A DNA stretch of 64,000 nucleotides from Flavobacterium sp. (GCF_027483985.1 NZ_JAIXTJ010000056.1:62001-126000), one strand, 5' to 3'; positions 23,599 to 31,907 are shown, counted from the stretch's first letter. Made by a program: numbers and translations. The notes: generated by a model from the letters alone, not told the origin.

Positions 23599-25626
23599 CT
23601 AATATGGAATTATCAAATTTATTTTTGTTCCTTTTTTTATAGCTGATTGAATCTCAATTTTTCCGTTTAATTCTGCCACTCTAGTTTTCATATTGTTAAG
23701 CCCAATACCTTTCTTTTTTTGAGTGACATCAAAGCCATTTCCGTCATCAGAAATTTCTATTTGCAACTCACCATTATCGGTGTTGAACATACTAACTGCT
23801 ACTGTAGTAGCTTGGGCATATTTTTCAATATTTTGCAATGCTTCTTGCAGTATTCTATATAAATTGATTTTGGTTGTATTATTAATTAAATCCCAATTTA
23901 CAGCATCACTAACTTGAAGTTGAAAATGAATTTGAGAGTGATTTTCTATTTTGGCAAAAAGTTCTTTTACAATTCCAATAAAATTGGCATTATCTGAAAA
24001 TAAATCAGAGTTCAAATTGTGTGCAATGGCTCTTATTTCTTTTTCAACATCTTGAATTTCGTCAATTTGTTTTGAAAAACCGCTTTCTTCTGCAAGTTTG
24101 TGTTTTACTAAGGCAACATAAAGGTTCATCCTTACCGCAGTTAACTTGCCCATTACACTGTCGTGAAGGTCAAGCGAAATTCTTTGCTTTTCAATATTTT
24201 TAGCTTCTTCAATTTTTTGTTGTTGCTCCATCATTAATTGATAGATTTCTTCGTTGGCTTTTTGCTGATCTTGTTTTAAAAGCAATTCGCGTGTTTTAGC
24301 TTTTTGCGAATTATTTTTAAACCATAAAACAATGATAATTATAGCAAGAATTGAAATTCCAACAATTACCAAAATTTGATAAGTGAGATACTTTTTTTCC
24401 TCCGACAGACTGTTGCGTTCGGTAATAATCTCATCGGTTTCAAATTCTATTCGGGCAAATTTGTCTCGTGTCTTTCTTTCTTCAATTTGAAGACTATCAT
24501 TCAACTGAATAAATCGATTAGTATAGAAGGAAGTTTGTTTTGGATTGGCTTTGCTTAGAAGTTTTAAAATAGTTAACTCATCTTCAAAAATATTATTTAA
24601 GTGGGCTTGCTTTTGAGCATCTTTTAAATAGATATTAGCTTTAATTGTATCTTTTTGAGCTAAATAATATTCTCCTAAATAAGTTTTAGATGTAATTTGA
24701 ATAGGTGCAAATTTCAAGCTATCACCAATTTTTAAAGTTTCTAGAAAACCATTAACCGATGATTTTTCACCGAGTTTAAATTTGGAATAGTTTAAACTGT
24801 TTAAAAGATAAGAATAAATTGATGGATCAACTTTTTTTAGATTCTTACTGTTTAAACCTTTCTGTGCATATTTAATTGATTTAGCATATTGTTTTTGTTT
24901 ACGATAAACATTTGAAATATAAACTAATGGCATTGAACGAAGAGAGGTGTGATTTGGATTTAACAATAACTTATCAGTGGAAACTAATGCCTTTTCATAA
25001 AACTCAACAGCTTTGTTATAATTATTTAGGCCATTAGAGCAATTTCCTAATGTTAAGTAACAACCATATTTTAAATCCTCTTTATTTAAATTTTTACTTA
25101 TTTTTAATGCCTTTATTGCAAGATTTTCAGCAGTAATATATTCATTTTTAAAAGTTAAAATATCTGCTTTAGTAGTTAATGTCTTAACTAAATATTCTAA
25201 ATTATTTAGAGCCATAAAGCTCTTTTCAGCTCTCGAAAATGCAATAAAAGCATCTTCATAATTTGCATTATTATAGTAATAATTTCCTAAAAGAAAATTA
25301 TAAAATGATATTTCATAAGGATTTACTTTTTCGGAAGGATTCGCAATTAATAATTTGCATATCTTAACATATTTAGGATTATTCAGAGAATAAAAAATTC
25401 TTGTAACTCCAAGGTATTTACTTCTTGAAATTGAATCAAAATTATTTTTTTCAATTCCATTTAATACCTGATCTGCAATCTTTAGTTTTAGCTTAGTATC
25501 CATTGTACTTTCTGCAACAATAAACAAGCTATCAATAACCTCTTTTTTTGAAAAATAGTCAGCATTCTCCTTTTTACAACTAAAAAGAAGAATGCCTACT
25601 ATTAAAATAAGTACTATTTTTTTCAA
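23599..25626 (-). CDS. TPR-containing lipoprotein-type sensor histidine kinase
   Basis: I choose the TTG at 25626 (675 residues). It gives KKIVLILIVGILLFSCKKEN, a lipoprotein signal with Cys at about 17; the track start at 25725 overlaps the preceding gene and has no signal. A periplasmic TPR array follows (about 60-390), then a membrane helix (YQILVIVGISILAIIIIVLWF, near 420). A coiled coil and a HisKA_3-type domain come next, with the phospho-acceptor in RISLDLHDSVMGKL (about 485). The HATPase domain has ISDDGNGFDV and GIGLNNMKTRV. It is partner of the regulator at 22899. Such TPR kinases are frequent in Bacteroidota; the signal is unknown. Confidence 0.85.
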   Translation of the reverse strand: MKKIVLILIVGILLFSCKKENADYFSKKEVIDSLFIVAESTMDTKLKLKIADQVLNGIEKNNFDSISRSKYLGVTRIFYSLNNPKYVKICKLLIANPSEKVNPYEISFYNFLLGNYYYNNANYEDAFIAFSRAEKSFMALNNLEYLVKTLTTKADILTFKNEYITAENLAIKALKISKNLNKEDLKYGCYLTLGNCSNGLNNYNKAVEFYEKALVSTDKLLLNPNHTSLRSMPLVYISNVYRKQKQYAKSIKYAQKGLNSKNLKKVDPSIYSYLLNSLNYSKFKLGEKSSVNGFLETLKIGDSLKFAPIQITSKTYLGEYYLAQKDTIKANIYLKDAQKQAHLNNIFEDELTILKLLSKANPKQTSFYTNRFIQLNDSLQIEERKTRDKFARIEFETDEIITERNSLSEEKKYLTYQILVIVGISILAIIIIVLWFKNNSQKAKTRELLLKQDQQKANEEIYQLMMEQQQKIEEAKNIEKQRISLDLHDSVMGKLTAVRMNLYVALVKHKLAEESGFSKQIDEIQDVEKEIRAIAHNLNSDLFSDNANFIGIVKELFAKIENHSQIHFQLQVSDAVNWDLINNTTKINLYRILQEALQNIEKYAQATTVAVSMFNTDNGELQIEISDDGNGFDVTQKKKGIGLNNMKTRVAELNGKIEIQSAIKKGTKINLIIPY

Positions 25627-25663
25627 ATTATTATTTTTTTCAAATTTACAAAAAAAATAGTAT

Positions 25664-25951
25664 TCAAGGATTCGGTGGTGGTGGTGGTGGATTGTTTCCT
25701 TTAACTGGTGCTGTTGGTGGATCAATCGGTCCCGAATTTATTGTATTTGATGTGCTAGGAACATTAAGTATAGTGTCTTTATTTTGTAGATTTACGTCTT
25801 TTGTAATTTTGTCAAAGGGCTGTGCATCTATTTCGTCAGCCGTACAAGAGTCAAATAATAAAGTAATAACAATTGCTGCAAGAAATAAAACAGGTTTTTT
25901 GTTTAACAATTTTGTTTTTAAATATGGATAAAAAGAGATAATAGTTTTCAT
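25664..25951 (-). CDS. Small proline-rich lipoprotein upstream of the sensor kinase
   Basis: I use the ATG at 25951 (95 residues). The N-terminus MKTIISFYPYLKTKLLNKK precedes a hydrophobic stretch and a lipobox-like LLFDSC. The mature part is short and polar and ends in a poly-proline tail (KGNNPPPPPPNP). It is first gene of the operon with the kinase and regulator (37 bp to the kinase TTG). Similar small Pro-rich proteins precede TPR kinases in other flavobacteria as I recall. It may be a sensory ligand or partner; not demonstrated. Confidence 0.62.
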   Translation of the reverse strand: MKTIISFYPYLKTKLLNKKPVLFLAAIVITLLFDSCTADEIDAQPFDKITKDVNLQNKDTILNVPSTSNTINSGPIDPPTAPVKGNNPPPPPPNP

Positions 25952-26090
25952 AAATTTTAGTTTTAAATGAGACAATGATTCAGTTTTAATTACATTTAAT
26001 AAAATATGCTTAAACAATAGTTTTATAATTAATATTATTGTTTGTGTTTGTAATATTACATAGCAAAACTACCTTACTTGCAATTATTGG

Positions 26091-26111
26091 TTTTACGCCA
26101 AAAGTGTAAAA
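26091..26111. promoter_or_regulatory. Operator-like inverted repeat, site E (imperfect)
   Basis: TTTTACGCC, AAA, AGTGTAAAA: the right arm is perfect and the left differs at two or three bases. A minus-strand TTG lies at 26066-26064, again 24 bp away. It is positioned to control the lipoprotein-kinase-regulator operon, though the divergent phosphatase gene is also close. Confidence 0.58.
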
Positions 26112-26127
26112 AATGTTAAAATTTGTT

Positions 26128-26135
26128 TAACTTTG
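26128..26135 (+). promoter_or_regulatory. -7 element for the phosphatase gene
   Basis: TAACTTTG matches TAnnTTTG and lies 20 bp before the ATG at 26156; no well-spaced TTG was found. Confidence 0.45.
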
Positions 26136-26155
26136 TAGAATAATGAATAAACAAA

Positions 26156-26884
26156 ATGAGTAGAACATTAGTAATAGGCGACATACATGGAGGTTTGCGA
26201 GCATTGCATCAAATTATAGAACGTGCTAAGGTTACCACAAACGATACTTTAATTTTCCTAGGCGATTATGTTGATGGTTGGAGTCAATCGCCACAGGTAC
26301 TCGACTATTTAATACAATTAGGAGAAAAACAAAATTGCATCTTCATTAAGGGCAATCACGATGAACTATTGTTAGAATGGTTGGAAAAAAGCAAAGACAA
26401 TAGAGAATGGTACAAACATGGAGGAGAAGCAACTGTTTTAGCTTATGCCTCAATTACTGAAGCAACAAAGATGAAACACATTGCTTTTTTAAAATCATTA
26501 GAAAATTATTATTTAGATGATAAAAATAGACTGTTCGTTCACGCAGGATTTACCAATATGAACGGTATTGCATATGAATATTTTCCAAAAATGTTTTGTT
26601 GGGACAGAACTCTCTGGGAAACAGCTTTATCATTAAATGAAGATTTAGAAAAAACAAGTTGGTTTTATCCAAGAAGATTGACTTTATATGATGAAATTTA
26701 TATTGGTCACACACCTGTGACACGCATAGGTCAAACCATTCCAATAAAAAAAGCTTGCATTTGGAATGTCGATACTGGTGCGGCTTTCAAAGGTCCGTTA
26801 ACCATAATGGATATTGATACTAAAGAGTTTTGGCAAAGCGAACCTTTAAATGAATTATACGCAACAGAAAAAGGAAGGAATTAA
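26156..26884 (+). CDS. PPP-family serine/threonine-type metallophosphatase
   Basis: 242 residues, soluble. The phosphoesterase motifs appear in order: GDIHGG (8-13), GDYVDGWSQSP (about 41), FIKGNHDELLLEWL (about 66), FVHAGF (about 127) and GHTPV (about 187). These bind two metal ions. The length and GDYVDG pattern fit bacterial PrpA/PrpB or ApaH-like enzymes; the substrate (phosphoprotein or dinucleotide) cannot be told. It is monocistronic, divergent from the kinase operon. Confidence 0.88.
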   Translation: MSRTLVIGDIHGGLRALHQIIERAKVTTNDTLIFLGDYVDGWSQSPQVLDYLIQLGEKQNCIFIKGNHDELLLEWLEKSKDNREWYKHGGEATVLAYASITEATKMKHIAFLKSLENYYLDDKNRLFVHAGFTNMNGIAYEYFPKMFCWDRTLWETALSLNEDLEKTSWFYPRRLTLYDEIYIGHTPVTRIGQTIPIKKACIWNVDTGAAFKGPLTIMDIDTKEFWQSEPLNELYATEKGRN

Positions 26885-26931
26885 TAGTTATAGCGTTGCA
26901 AGTTGTGGGATTTAAGTATTGACTTTTGCAC

Positions 26932-26950
26932 TTCGACAAGCTCAGTGTAA
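26932..26950. repeat. REP-like short palindromic sequence
   Basis: cttcgacaagctcagtg: a short hairpin-forming string that I recall as a common dispersed element in many bacterial genomes, including flavobacteria. It lies between the phosphatase and the next promoter. Confidence 0.4.
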
Positions 26951-26973
26951 AAAATTGATTTTTGACATTGAAA

Positions 26974-27002
26974 TTGCCATTGAAATGGATTCCTTATATT
27001 TG
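26974..27002 (+). promoter_or_regulatory. Promoter of the 27025 outer-membrane protein gene
   Basis: TTG (26974-26976), 18 bp, TATATTTG (26995-27002): an exact fit. It lies downstream of the track's start at 26962, so the true start is the ATG at 27025. Confidence 0.75.
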
Positions 27003-27024
27003 TGCTCTAAAATTTACATTAATT

Positions 27025-27516
27025 ATGAAAAGAATTATTACATTATTACTTGTTTTATCGGCAAGTTTTGCAAATTCACAAGCGTTTAAAGGAAAGGGCG
27101 ATGTTAAATTTCAAGTTGGAGCTACAATGCAAGAATATGCTACAGGAATTGCAGCAACAGTTGATTTTGGTCTTGGAGAAAATATTTCTTACGGATTTTC
27201 AACTTCTTACTTATTGAATACAACAACCAAAGCTGGAACTCCAAAATTTGATGACAAGTTTGATGCCAAAGCACGTTTTAATGCCAACATTGGAAATGTA
27301 TTGAACATTAGTGATAAACTTGATGTTTATCCAGGTCTTGATTTAGGATTAAGAAATTTTGGTGCGCACCTTGGCGCAAGATATTTCTTTACAAATGGTT
27401 TTGGAATTTATACAGAAGCTGGAATTCCGTTAGCAAAATTTGATTCTAATGCTATTGGATATGAGCGTTTTAATAATCAGTTTGTTTTTCAAATTGGAGC
27501 GTCATTCAACTTATAA
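27025..27516 (+). CDS. Small outer-membrane beta-barrel protein (DUF6646-like)
   Basis: 163 residues from the ATG at 27025. Signal peptide MKRIITLLLVLSASFANSQ (1-19), then AFKGKGDVKFQVGATMQ. I recall this as the start of a flavobacterial family listed as DUF6646. Alternating strands (FGLGENISYGFSTSYLL; YPGLDLGLRNFGAHLGARYFF) end in FVFQIGASFNL, a barrel C-terminus ending on a hydrophobic residue. It is probably an eight-stranded outer-membrane barrel of unknown role. A strong promoter suggests good expression. The phnA-like gene follows 9 bp later. Confidence 0.8.
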   Translation: MKRIITLLLVLSASFANSQAFKGKGDVKFQVGATMQEYATGIAATVDFGLGENISYGFSTSYLLNTTTKAGTPKFDDKFDAKARFNANIGNVLNISDKLDVYPGLDLGLRNFGAHLGARYFFTNGFGIYTEAGIPLAKFDSNAIGYERFNNQFVFQIGASFNL

Positions 27517-27525
27517 TCTTATAAA

Positions 27526-28101
27526 ATGAGTGTAGTTACCGAAAAAAGATTAAAAGACAGAAGTGGTTCATTATGCGAAATTAGCGGAAGTAATGAAAAT
27601 TTGGTAGTCTATGTAGTAGAACCAAAAACTGAAGCTATTCCAGAAAATTCAATTTTAATTACAAAATCGTTAAGAGATCAAATTCTAAATCCAGAAACGA
27701 TGAATCCGAACGATTGGCGAGGTTTAAGCGACAGTATGTGGAACGAAAATCTTCCGGTTCAAATTGTTTCTTGGCGCATGCATGCACGTTTAAAAAACAA
27801 TGACATGCTAGAAATGATGTATCTTGATGAAGATGCTCTCGAATGGGCGAAAGCCACAGGCGAAGCAGATGATGATGAAGGTAAACTTATTCACAAAGAT
27901 TCAAACGGAAACATTTTGAAAGATGGTGATTCGGTAGTTTTAATAAAAGATTTAGATGTAAAAGGCGCTACTTTCACTGCAAAACGTGGTGCTGCTGTTC
28001 ACAATATAAAATTGGTTTGGGATGATGTAAACCTAATTGAAGGACGCGTTGAAAACCAAAGTATTTTTATTCTAACGCAATACGTTAAGAAGACGAAATA
28101 A
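27526..28101 (+). CDS. PhnA-like domain protein
   Basis: 191 residues. The C-terminal 70 residues match the PhnA/YjdM family (DSNGNILKDGDSVVLIKDLD, VKGATFTAKRGAAVHNI, then a final QYVKK), an SH3-like fold. E. coli YjdM reads similarly ([21 protein letters not shown]). The N-terminal part (RSGSLCEISGSNENLVVYVV) has one Cys where the family often has a zinc ribbon, so metal binding may be lost. Despite the name, the family's role in phosphonate use is doubtful. It lies 9 bp after the barrel gene. Confidence 0.8.
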   Translation: MSVVTEKRLKDRSGSLCEISGSNENLVVYVVEPKTEAIPENSILITKSLRDQILNPETMNPNDWRGLSDSMWNENLPVQIVSWRMHARLKNNDMLEMMYLDEDALEWAKATGEADDDEGKLIHKDSNGNILKDGDSVVLIKDLDVKGATFTAKRGAAVHNIKLVWDDVNLIEGRVENQSIFILTQYVKKTK

Positions 28102-28105
28102 GTGG

Positions 28106-28301
28106 TGATGAGTGATTAGTGATTAGTAATTAGTGATTAGTGATTAGTGATTAGTGATGAGTGATGAGTGATGAGTGATTAGTGATGAGTGATGAGTGAT
28201 GAGTGATGAGTGATGAGTGATGAGTGATGAGTGATGAGTGATGAGTGATGAGTGATTAGTGATGAGTGATTAGTGATTAGTGATTAGTGATTAGTGATTA
28301 G
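28106..28301. repeat. Heptanucleotide tandem repeat, 28 units
   Basis: Twenty-eight uninterrupted 7-bp units, almost all TGATGAG or TGATTAG, one TAATTAG. TGATGAG units fill the centre and TGATTAG units the ends. It has stops in all frames and is non-coding. It sits between the convergent phnA-like and aldehyde dehydrogenase genes, directly before a strong hairpin built from the same heptamer. Confidence 0.9.
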
Positions 28302-28309
28302 CAAAAATA

Positions 28310-28346
28310 AAAAAGTGATTAGTTGTAAACCAACTAATCACTTTTT
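28310..28346. terminator. Bidirectional terminator built from the heptad repeat
   Basis: Perfect 16-bp arms (AAAAAGTGATTAGTTG / CAACTAATCACTTTTT) with a 5-base loop. A/T tracts on both sides allow termination of both convergent genes. Confidence 0.8.
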
Positions 28347-28369
28347 ACTTTTAACTAATTACTTAAAGA

Positions 28370-29923
28370 TTATAAATCAAATTTAATTCCTTGCGCCAAT
28401 GGCAATTGATCTGAATAGTTGATTGTATTGGTTTGTCTTCTCATGTATACTTTCCAAGAATCTGAACCCGATTCTCTTCCGCCACCAGTTTCTTTTTCAC
28501 CACCAAAAGCACCACCAATTTCAGCACCTGAAGTTCCGATATTTACATTGGCAATTCCACAATCTGAACCAGCAAACGATAAGAATTTTTCAGCTTCTTT
28601 CATTTCGTTAGTCATAATTGCAGACGATAATCCTTGAGCAACACCATTTTGCTTTTCAATAGCATTTTCAACTTCGCCACTGTATTTCATTAAATATAAA
28701 ATTGGTGCAAAAGTTTCGTGTTGCACGATTTCAAACGAGTTTTCAGCTTCAATAATGGCTGGTTTTACATAACAACCCGATTCGTATCCTTCGCCAGAAA
28801 GTACGCCACCTTCAACCAATACTTTTCCACCTTCAGCTTTTGCTTTTTCAATGGCTGCTAAATAAGTGTTTACAGCATCAGTATCAATTAATGGACCGAT
28901 ATGATTTTTTTGATCTAATGGATTTCCAATAGTCAATTGACCATAAGCACCAACGATTGCATCTCTCACTTTATCATAAACACTTTCGTGGATGATTAAT
29001 CTTCTAGTTGAAGTACAACGTTGACCGGCAGTTCCAACAGCACCAAAAACAGCACCAGGAACAACCACTTTTAAATCGGCTGATGGTGTAATAATGATTG
29101 CATTATTTCCGCCTAATTCCAATAAAGATTTTCCGAAACGTTGTGCCACTGTTGCACCAACAATTCTTCCCATTCTTGTTGAACCTGTTGCAGAAATTAA
29201 AGGAATTCTAACATCTGTAGTCATCATTTCTCCTACTTTATAATCACCATTGATGATACAAGAAATACCTTCTGGTAAATTATTGGCTTTTAGAACTTCA
29301 GCAATAATATTTTGACAAGCAATTGAACATAAAGGTGCTTTTTCAGAAGCTTTCCAAACACAAACATCACCACAAATCCACGCTAAAGCCGTATTCCAAG
29401 ACCAAACAGCAACTGGAAAATTAAATGCAGAAATAATTCCAACAACACCAATTGGATGCCATTGTTCTCTCATAACGTGACCTGGACGCTCAGATGGAAT
29501 AGTTTGTCCGTTTAATTGACGTGATAAACCTACTGCAAAATCGCAGATATCAATCATTTCTTGAACTTCACCATATCCTTCTTGCAATGATTTTCCCATT
29601 TCATAAGAAACTAACTTTCCTAATGGTTCTTTCAATTCTCTTAATTTATTTCCAAACTGACGTACAATCTCTCCACGTTGTGGTGCAGGCATTGCTCTAA
29701 AAGTAAGGAAAGCAGCTGTTGCAGTTTGCATTACTTTTTCATAATCTTCTGCCGTAGTTGTTTTTACTTTTCCAATAAGTTGACCATCAACTGGCGAATA
29801 ACTTTCGATAATTTCACCATTTGAAAAATGATTATTCCCTGTAGAAGTTCCGTCGTTTATGGCTTTTATACCTAGAATTTCTAATGCTTCGGTCATACCG
29901 AATTGTTGCGCAATTGTTGACAT
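28370..29923 (-). CDS. ALDH7-type aldehyde dehydrogenase (aminoadipate-semialdehyde type)
   Basis: 517 residues. Catalytic Glu in LLELGGNNAIII (near 270) and catalytic Cys in GTAGQRCTSTRRL (near 304). The end NVNIGTSGAEIGGAFGGEKE followed by GGRESGSDSWKVYMRRQT is characteristic of ALDH7 (antiquitin, AmaB). It oxidises alpha-aminoadipate semialdehyde or piperideine-6-carboxylate in lysine breakdown, using NAD+. A minus-strand TATTTTTG at 29966-29959 may be its -7 element. The substrate is inferred from the subfamily. Confidence 0.9.
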   Translation of the reverse strand: MSTIAQQFGMTEALEILGIKAINDGTSTGNNHFSNGEIIESYSPVDGQLIGKVKTTTAEDYEKVMQTATAAFLTFRAMPAPQRGEIVRQFGNKLRELKEPLGKLVSYEMGKSLQEGYGEVQEMIDICDFAVGLSRQLNGQTIPSERPGHVMREQWHPIGVVGIISAFNFPVAVWSWNTALAWICGDVCVWKASEKAPLCSIACQNIIAEVLKANNLPEGISCIINGDYKVGEMMTTDVRIPLISATGSTRMGRIVGATVAQRFGKSLLELGGNNAIIITPSADLKVVVPGAVFGAVGTAGQRCTSTRRLIIHESVYDKVRDAIVGAYGQLTIGNPLDQKNHIGPLIDTDAVNTYLAAIEKAKAEGGKVLVEGGVLSGEGYESGCYVKPAIIEAENSFEIVQHETFAPILYLMKYSGEVENAIEKQNGVAQGLSSAIMTNEMKEAEKFLSFAGSDCGIANVNIGTSGAEIGGAFGGEKETGGGRESGSDSWKVYMRRQTNTINYSDQLPLAQGIKFDL

Positions 29924-30054
29924 TATGTGTTTTTTATGTTTTATTTTTAAATTTTATACAAAAATAGTGGTTTTTTTTGAATATTTACGATAAAAGAGCA
30001 ATTGGAACAACATTACTAGAATCAATAAAAATCTAAAGTTAAACTTCGGTAATT

Positions 30055-30594
30055 TTACTTTTTATCTACAAATCTAGCATCCGTTTCCATTGTAGTTCCG
30101 CATTTATCGCAAGTTCGTAGCGCTTCCGAATTATAAAAATGCTTGAAGTGTGCAAGAAAATCAGTTTCGATGTTATGAAGTTCAAAATAGACTTCATACA
30201 ATTTATGATTACAATGATCACAAAACCATAATAATCCGTCAGGAATATTTTGACCTACTCTTTTACGTTCAACGACTAATCCGATAGAACCTTCTGAACG
30301 AGATGGAGAATGCGGCACTTTGGCAGGTAATAAAAACATATCTCCTGCTGCAAGTTTCATTGCTTTCTTTTCGCCATCTTCTTGCACATAAACGGTAATC
30401 TCACCTTCAAGTTGAAAATATAATTCTTCAGTTTCATTGTAATGAAAATCCTTACGGGCATTTGGTCCAGCAACAATCATCACTATATAATCGCCAGAAT
30501 CAACATATAAATTTTTGTTACCAACTGGCGGTTTTAATAAGTGTCGGTTTTCATCAATCCATTGGTTGAGGTTGAATGGTTTTTGTATTGACAT
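30055..30594 (-). CDS. 3-hydroxyanthranilate 3,4-dioxygenase
   Basis: 179 residues, a single cupin. Iron ligands are in FHYNETEELYFQLEG (His/Glu, about 52-66) and a later His in AKVPHSPSR. The C-terminal extension has two CxxC pairs (CDHC and CDKC) that bind a rubredoxin-like iron in the bacterial enzymes. It opens 3-hydroxyanthranilate to the precursor of quinolinate in the kynurenine route for NAD synthesis or tryptophan breakdown. No other kynurenine genes are next to it. Confidence 0.93.
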   Translation of the reverse strand: MSIQKPFNLNQWIDENRHLLKPPVGNKNLYVDSGDYIVMIVAGPNARKDFHYNETEELYFQLEGEITVYVQEDGEKKAMKLAAGDMFLLPAKVPHSPSRSEGSIGLVVERKRVGQNIPDGLLWFCDHCNHKLYEVYFELHNIETDFLAHFKHFYNSEALRTCDKCGTTMETDARFVDKK

Positions 30595-30633
30595 AATTCT
30601 TTAAAATTTATAACACGAAATTACTAAATAAAA

Positions 30634-30657
30634 AAAGGTTAGCGTGAACTAACCTTG
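30634..30657. terminator. Hairpin terminator of the nuclease gene
   Basis: Arms aaggttag / ctaacctt, loop of six, with an A-run on the left giving a T-run on the minus strand. It lies just after the stop at 30663. Confidence 0.75.
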
Positions 30658-30662
30658 ATTTT

Positions 30663-31778
30663 TTAATTTAATTGTTTTATCAAATAGATATAGACCGGAA
30701 AGTGATCACTAAATCCGGGTTCGCTTGAATTATTTCTTAGCGGATATCCTTTGTATTGTCCTGTAGTTTGAATGAGGAATGGCTTATTGTAGATTCCTGC
30801 TTTCCAATATCTGAAAGAAGTATAATCATTTCGAGTAAAAGGTTCAGAAACCATAATTTGATCAAAAATATCACCAGAATCTCTGTAGAATAATGTTGCA
30901 TTTCCGTCTTTAGCCATTTGCTCAAAAGGATTGTAAATATCACCAGACGATTTCAATTCTGATTTTTTTAGCTTAGCACCAATTCCAACTTTTACGCTTT
31001 TATTATAAGAACCATCGTTTAAATCACCCATTGTAATAATCTTAGCATTAGGGTTGATTTTCACTAATGAATCAATGATTTTTCTGTTTAATGCGCCAGC
31101 AGCTTCTCTAAAAGGCGAACTTTTTTTCTCACCACCAGAACGTGATGGCCAGTGATTCACAATAATATTTACTTCTTCACCATCTAAAAATCCGGTTACT
31201 AACAATTGATCACGAGTATAAACTCTTTCTGAACTATTATCAAGAACAACAGCATCGTCAGTTTCTTCACCTTTGTCTTTTTTATCTTCTTTTCCTTGTT
31301 GGTTTTTATAAATTAATAACGGAATATTAGCATAGCTTGTTGGTTTAAAGTGTTTTTTCTGATAAAGTAACGCAACATCAATTCCTCTTTTGTCAGGAGA
31401 ATCGAAATGAACAATGCCATAATCACGATTAATAAGTTTAGGTTGTTTTACTAAATCTTCTAAAACCAATCGGTTTTCAATTTCGCAACCACCAATAAAT
31501 GTAGGAGAATTATTGGGATTTTCGCCCGTTCCAATTTCTGAAAGAACACGTGCTAAATTATCAAGTTTCTTTTTATACTTTTTCCCTGTCCAATTCATTG
31601 CACCGTTAACTAACCATTCTTCATCGTTATTTGGTCCGTTTATAGTATCAAACAAGTTCTCGAAGTTGTAAAAAGCCACTGTATGAATAATATACTTTTT
31701 TGTTTGTGCATTTGCTGTCAATGTTGCGAATAACACAACGAAAACGGCAATTAAGTTTTTAATTTTCATTTTAACCAT
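30663..31778 (-). CDS. Exported endonuclease/exonuclease/phosphatase family protein
   Basis: 371 residues (368 if the ATG at 31769 is used, equally good). Signal peptide KIKNLIAVFVVLFATLTANAQ. Family motifs: YNFENLFDT (Asn), a Glu in GGCEIENRLVL, VNHWPSRSGGE, ITMGDLNDGS (Asp/Asn) and PGFSDHFPVYI (Asp-His), all in the EEP order. It probably acts outside the cytoplasm on nucleic acid or another phosphodiester. It is divergent from the TonB receptor operon, which may suggest use of DNA or phosphate; inference only. Confidence 0.88.
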   Translation of the reverse strand: MVKMKIKNLIAVFVVLFATLTANAQTKKYIIHTVAFYNFENLFDTINGPNNDEEWLVNGAMNWTGKKYKKKLDNLARVLSEIGTGENPNNSPTFIGGCEIENRLVLEDLVKQPKLINRDYGIVHFDSPDKRGIDVALLYQKKHFKPTSYANIPLLIYKNQQGKEDKKDKGEETDDAVVLDNSSERVYTRDQLLVTGFLDGEEVNIIVNHWPSRSGGEKKSSPFREAAGALNRKIIDSLVKINPNAKIITMGDLNDGSYNKSVKVGIGAKLKKSELKSSGDIYNPFEQMAKDGNATLFYRDSGDIFDQIMVSEPFTRNDYTSFRYWKAGIYNKPFLIQTTGQYKGYPLRNNSSEPGFSDHFPVYIYLIKQLN

Positions 31779-31842
31779 ATTAATTAATTATGAAGTTTAA
31801 TACAAACTTCGCACCAAAAGTAAATAATATTATTAAAAGATG

Positions 31843-31850
31843 TACATTTG
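31843..31850 (+). promoter_or_regulatory. -7 element of the TonB receptor operon
   Basis: TACATTTG matches TAnnTTTG. It overlaps the track's TTG start at 31848, which confirms translation starts further on, at 31908. Confidence 0.55.
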
Positions 31851-31907
31851 CGGGCTGTTAAGTTTTTATTAACACTTAGCAAAAAGAAAATTAATTTAAT
31901 TCAATTT

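Noticed and set aside
28106-28301. CRISPR-like array
   Set aside because: The repeated unit is 7 bp and contiguous, without spacers, and no cas genes are nearby. It is a simple tandem repeat.
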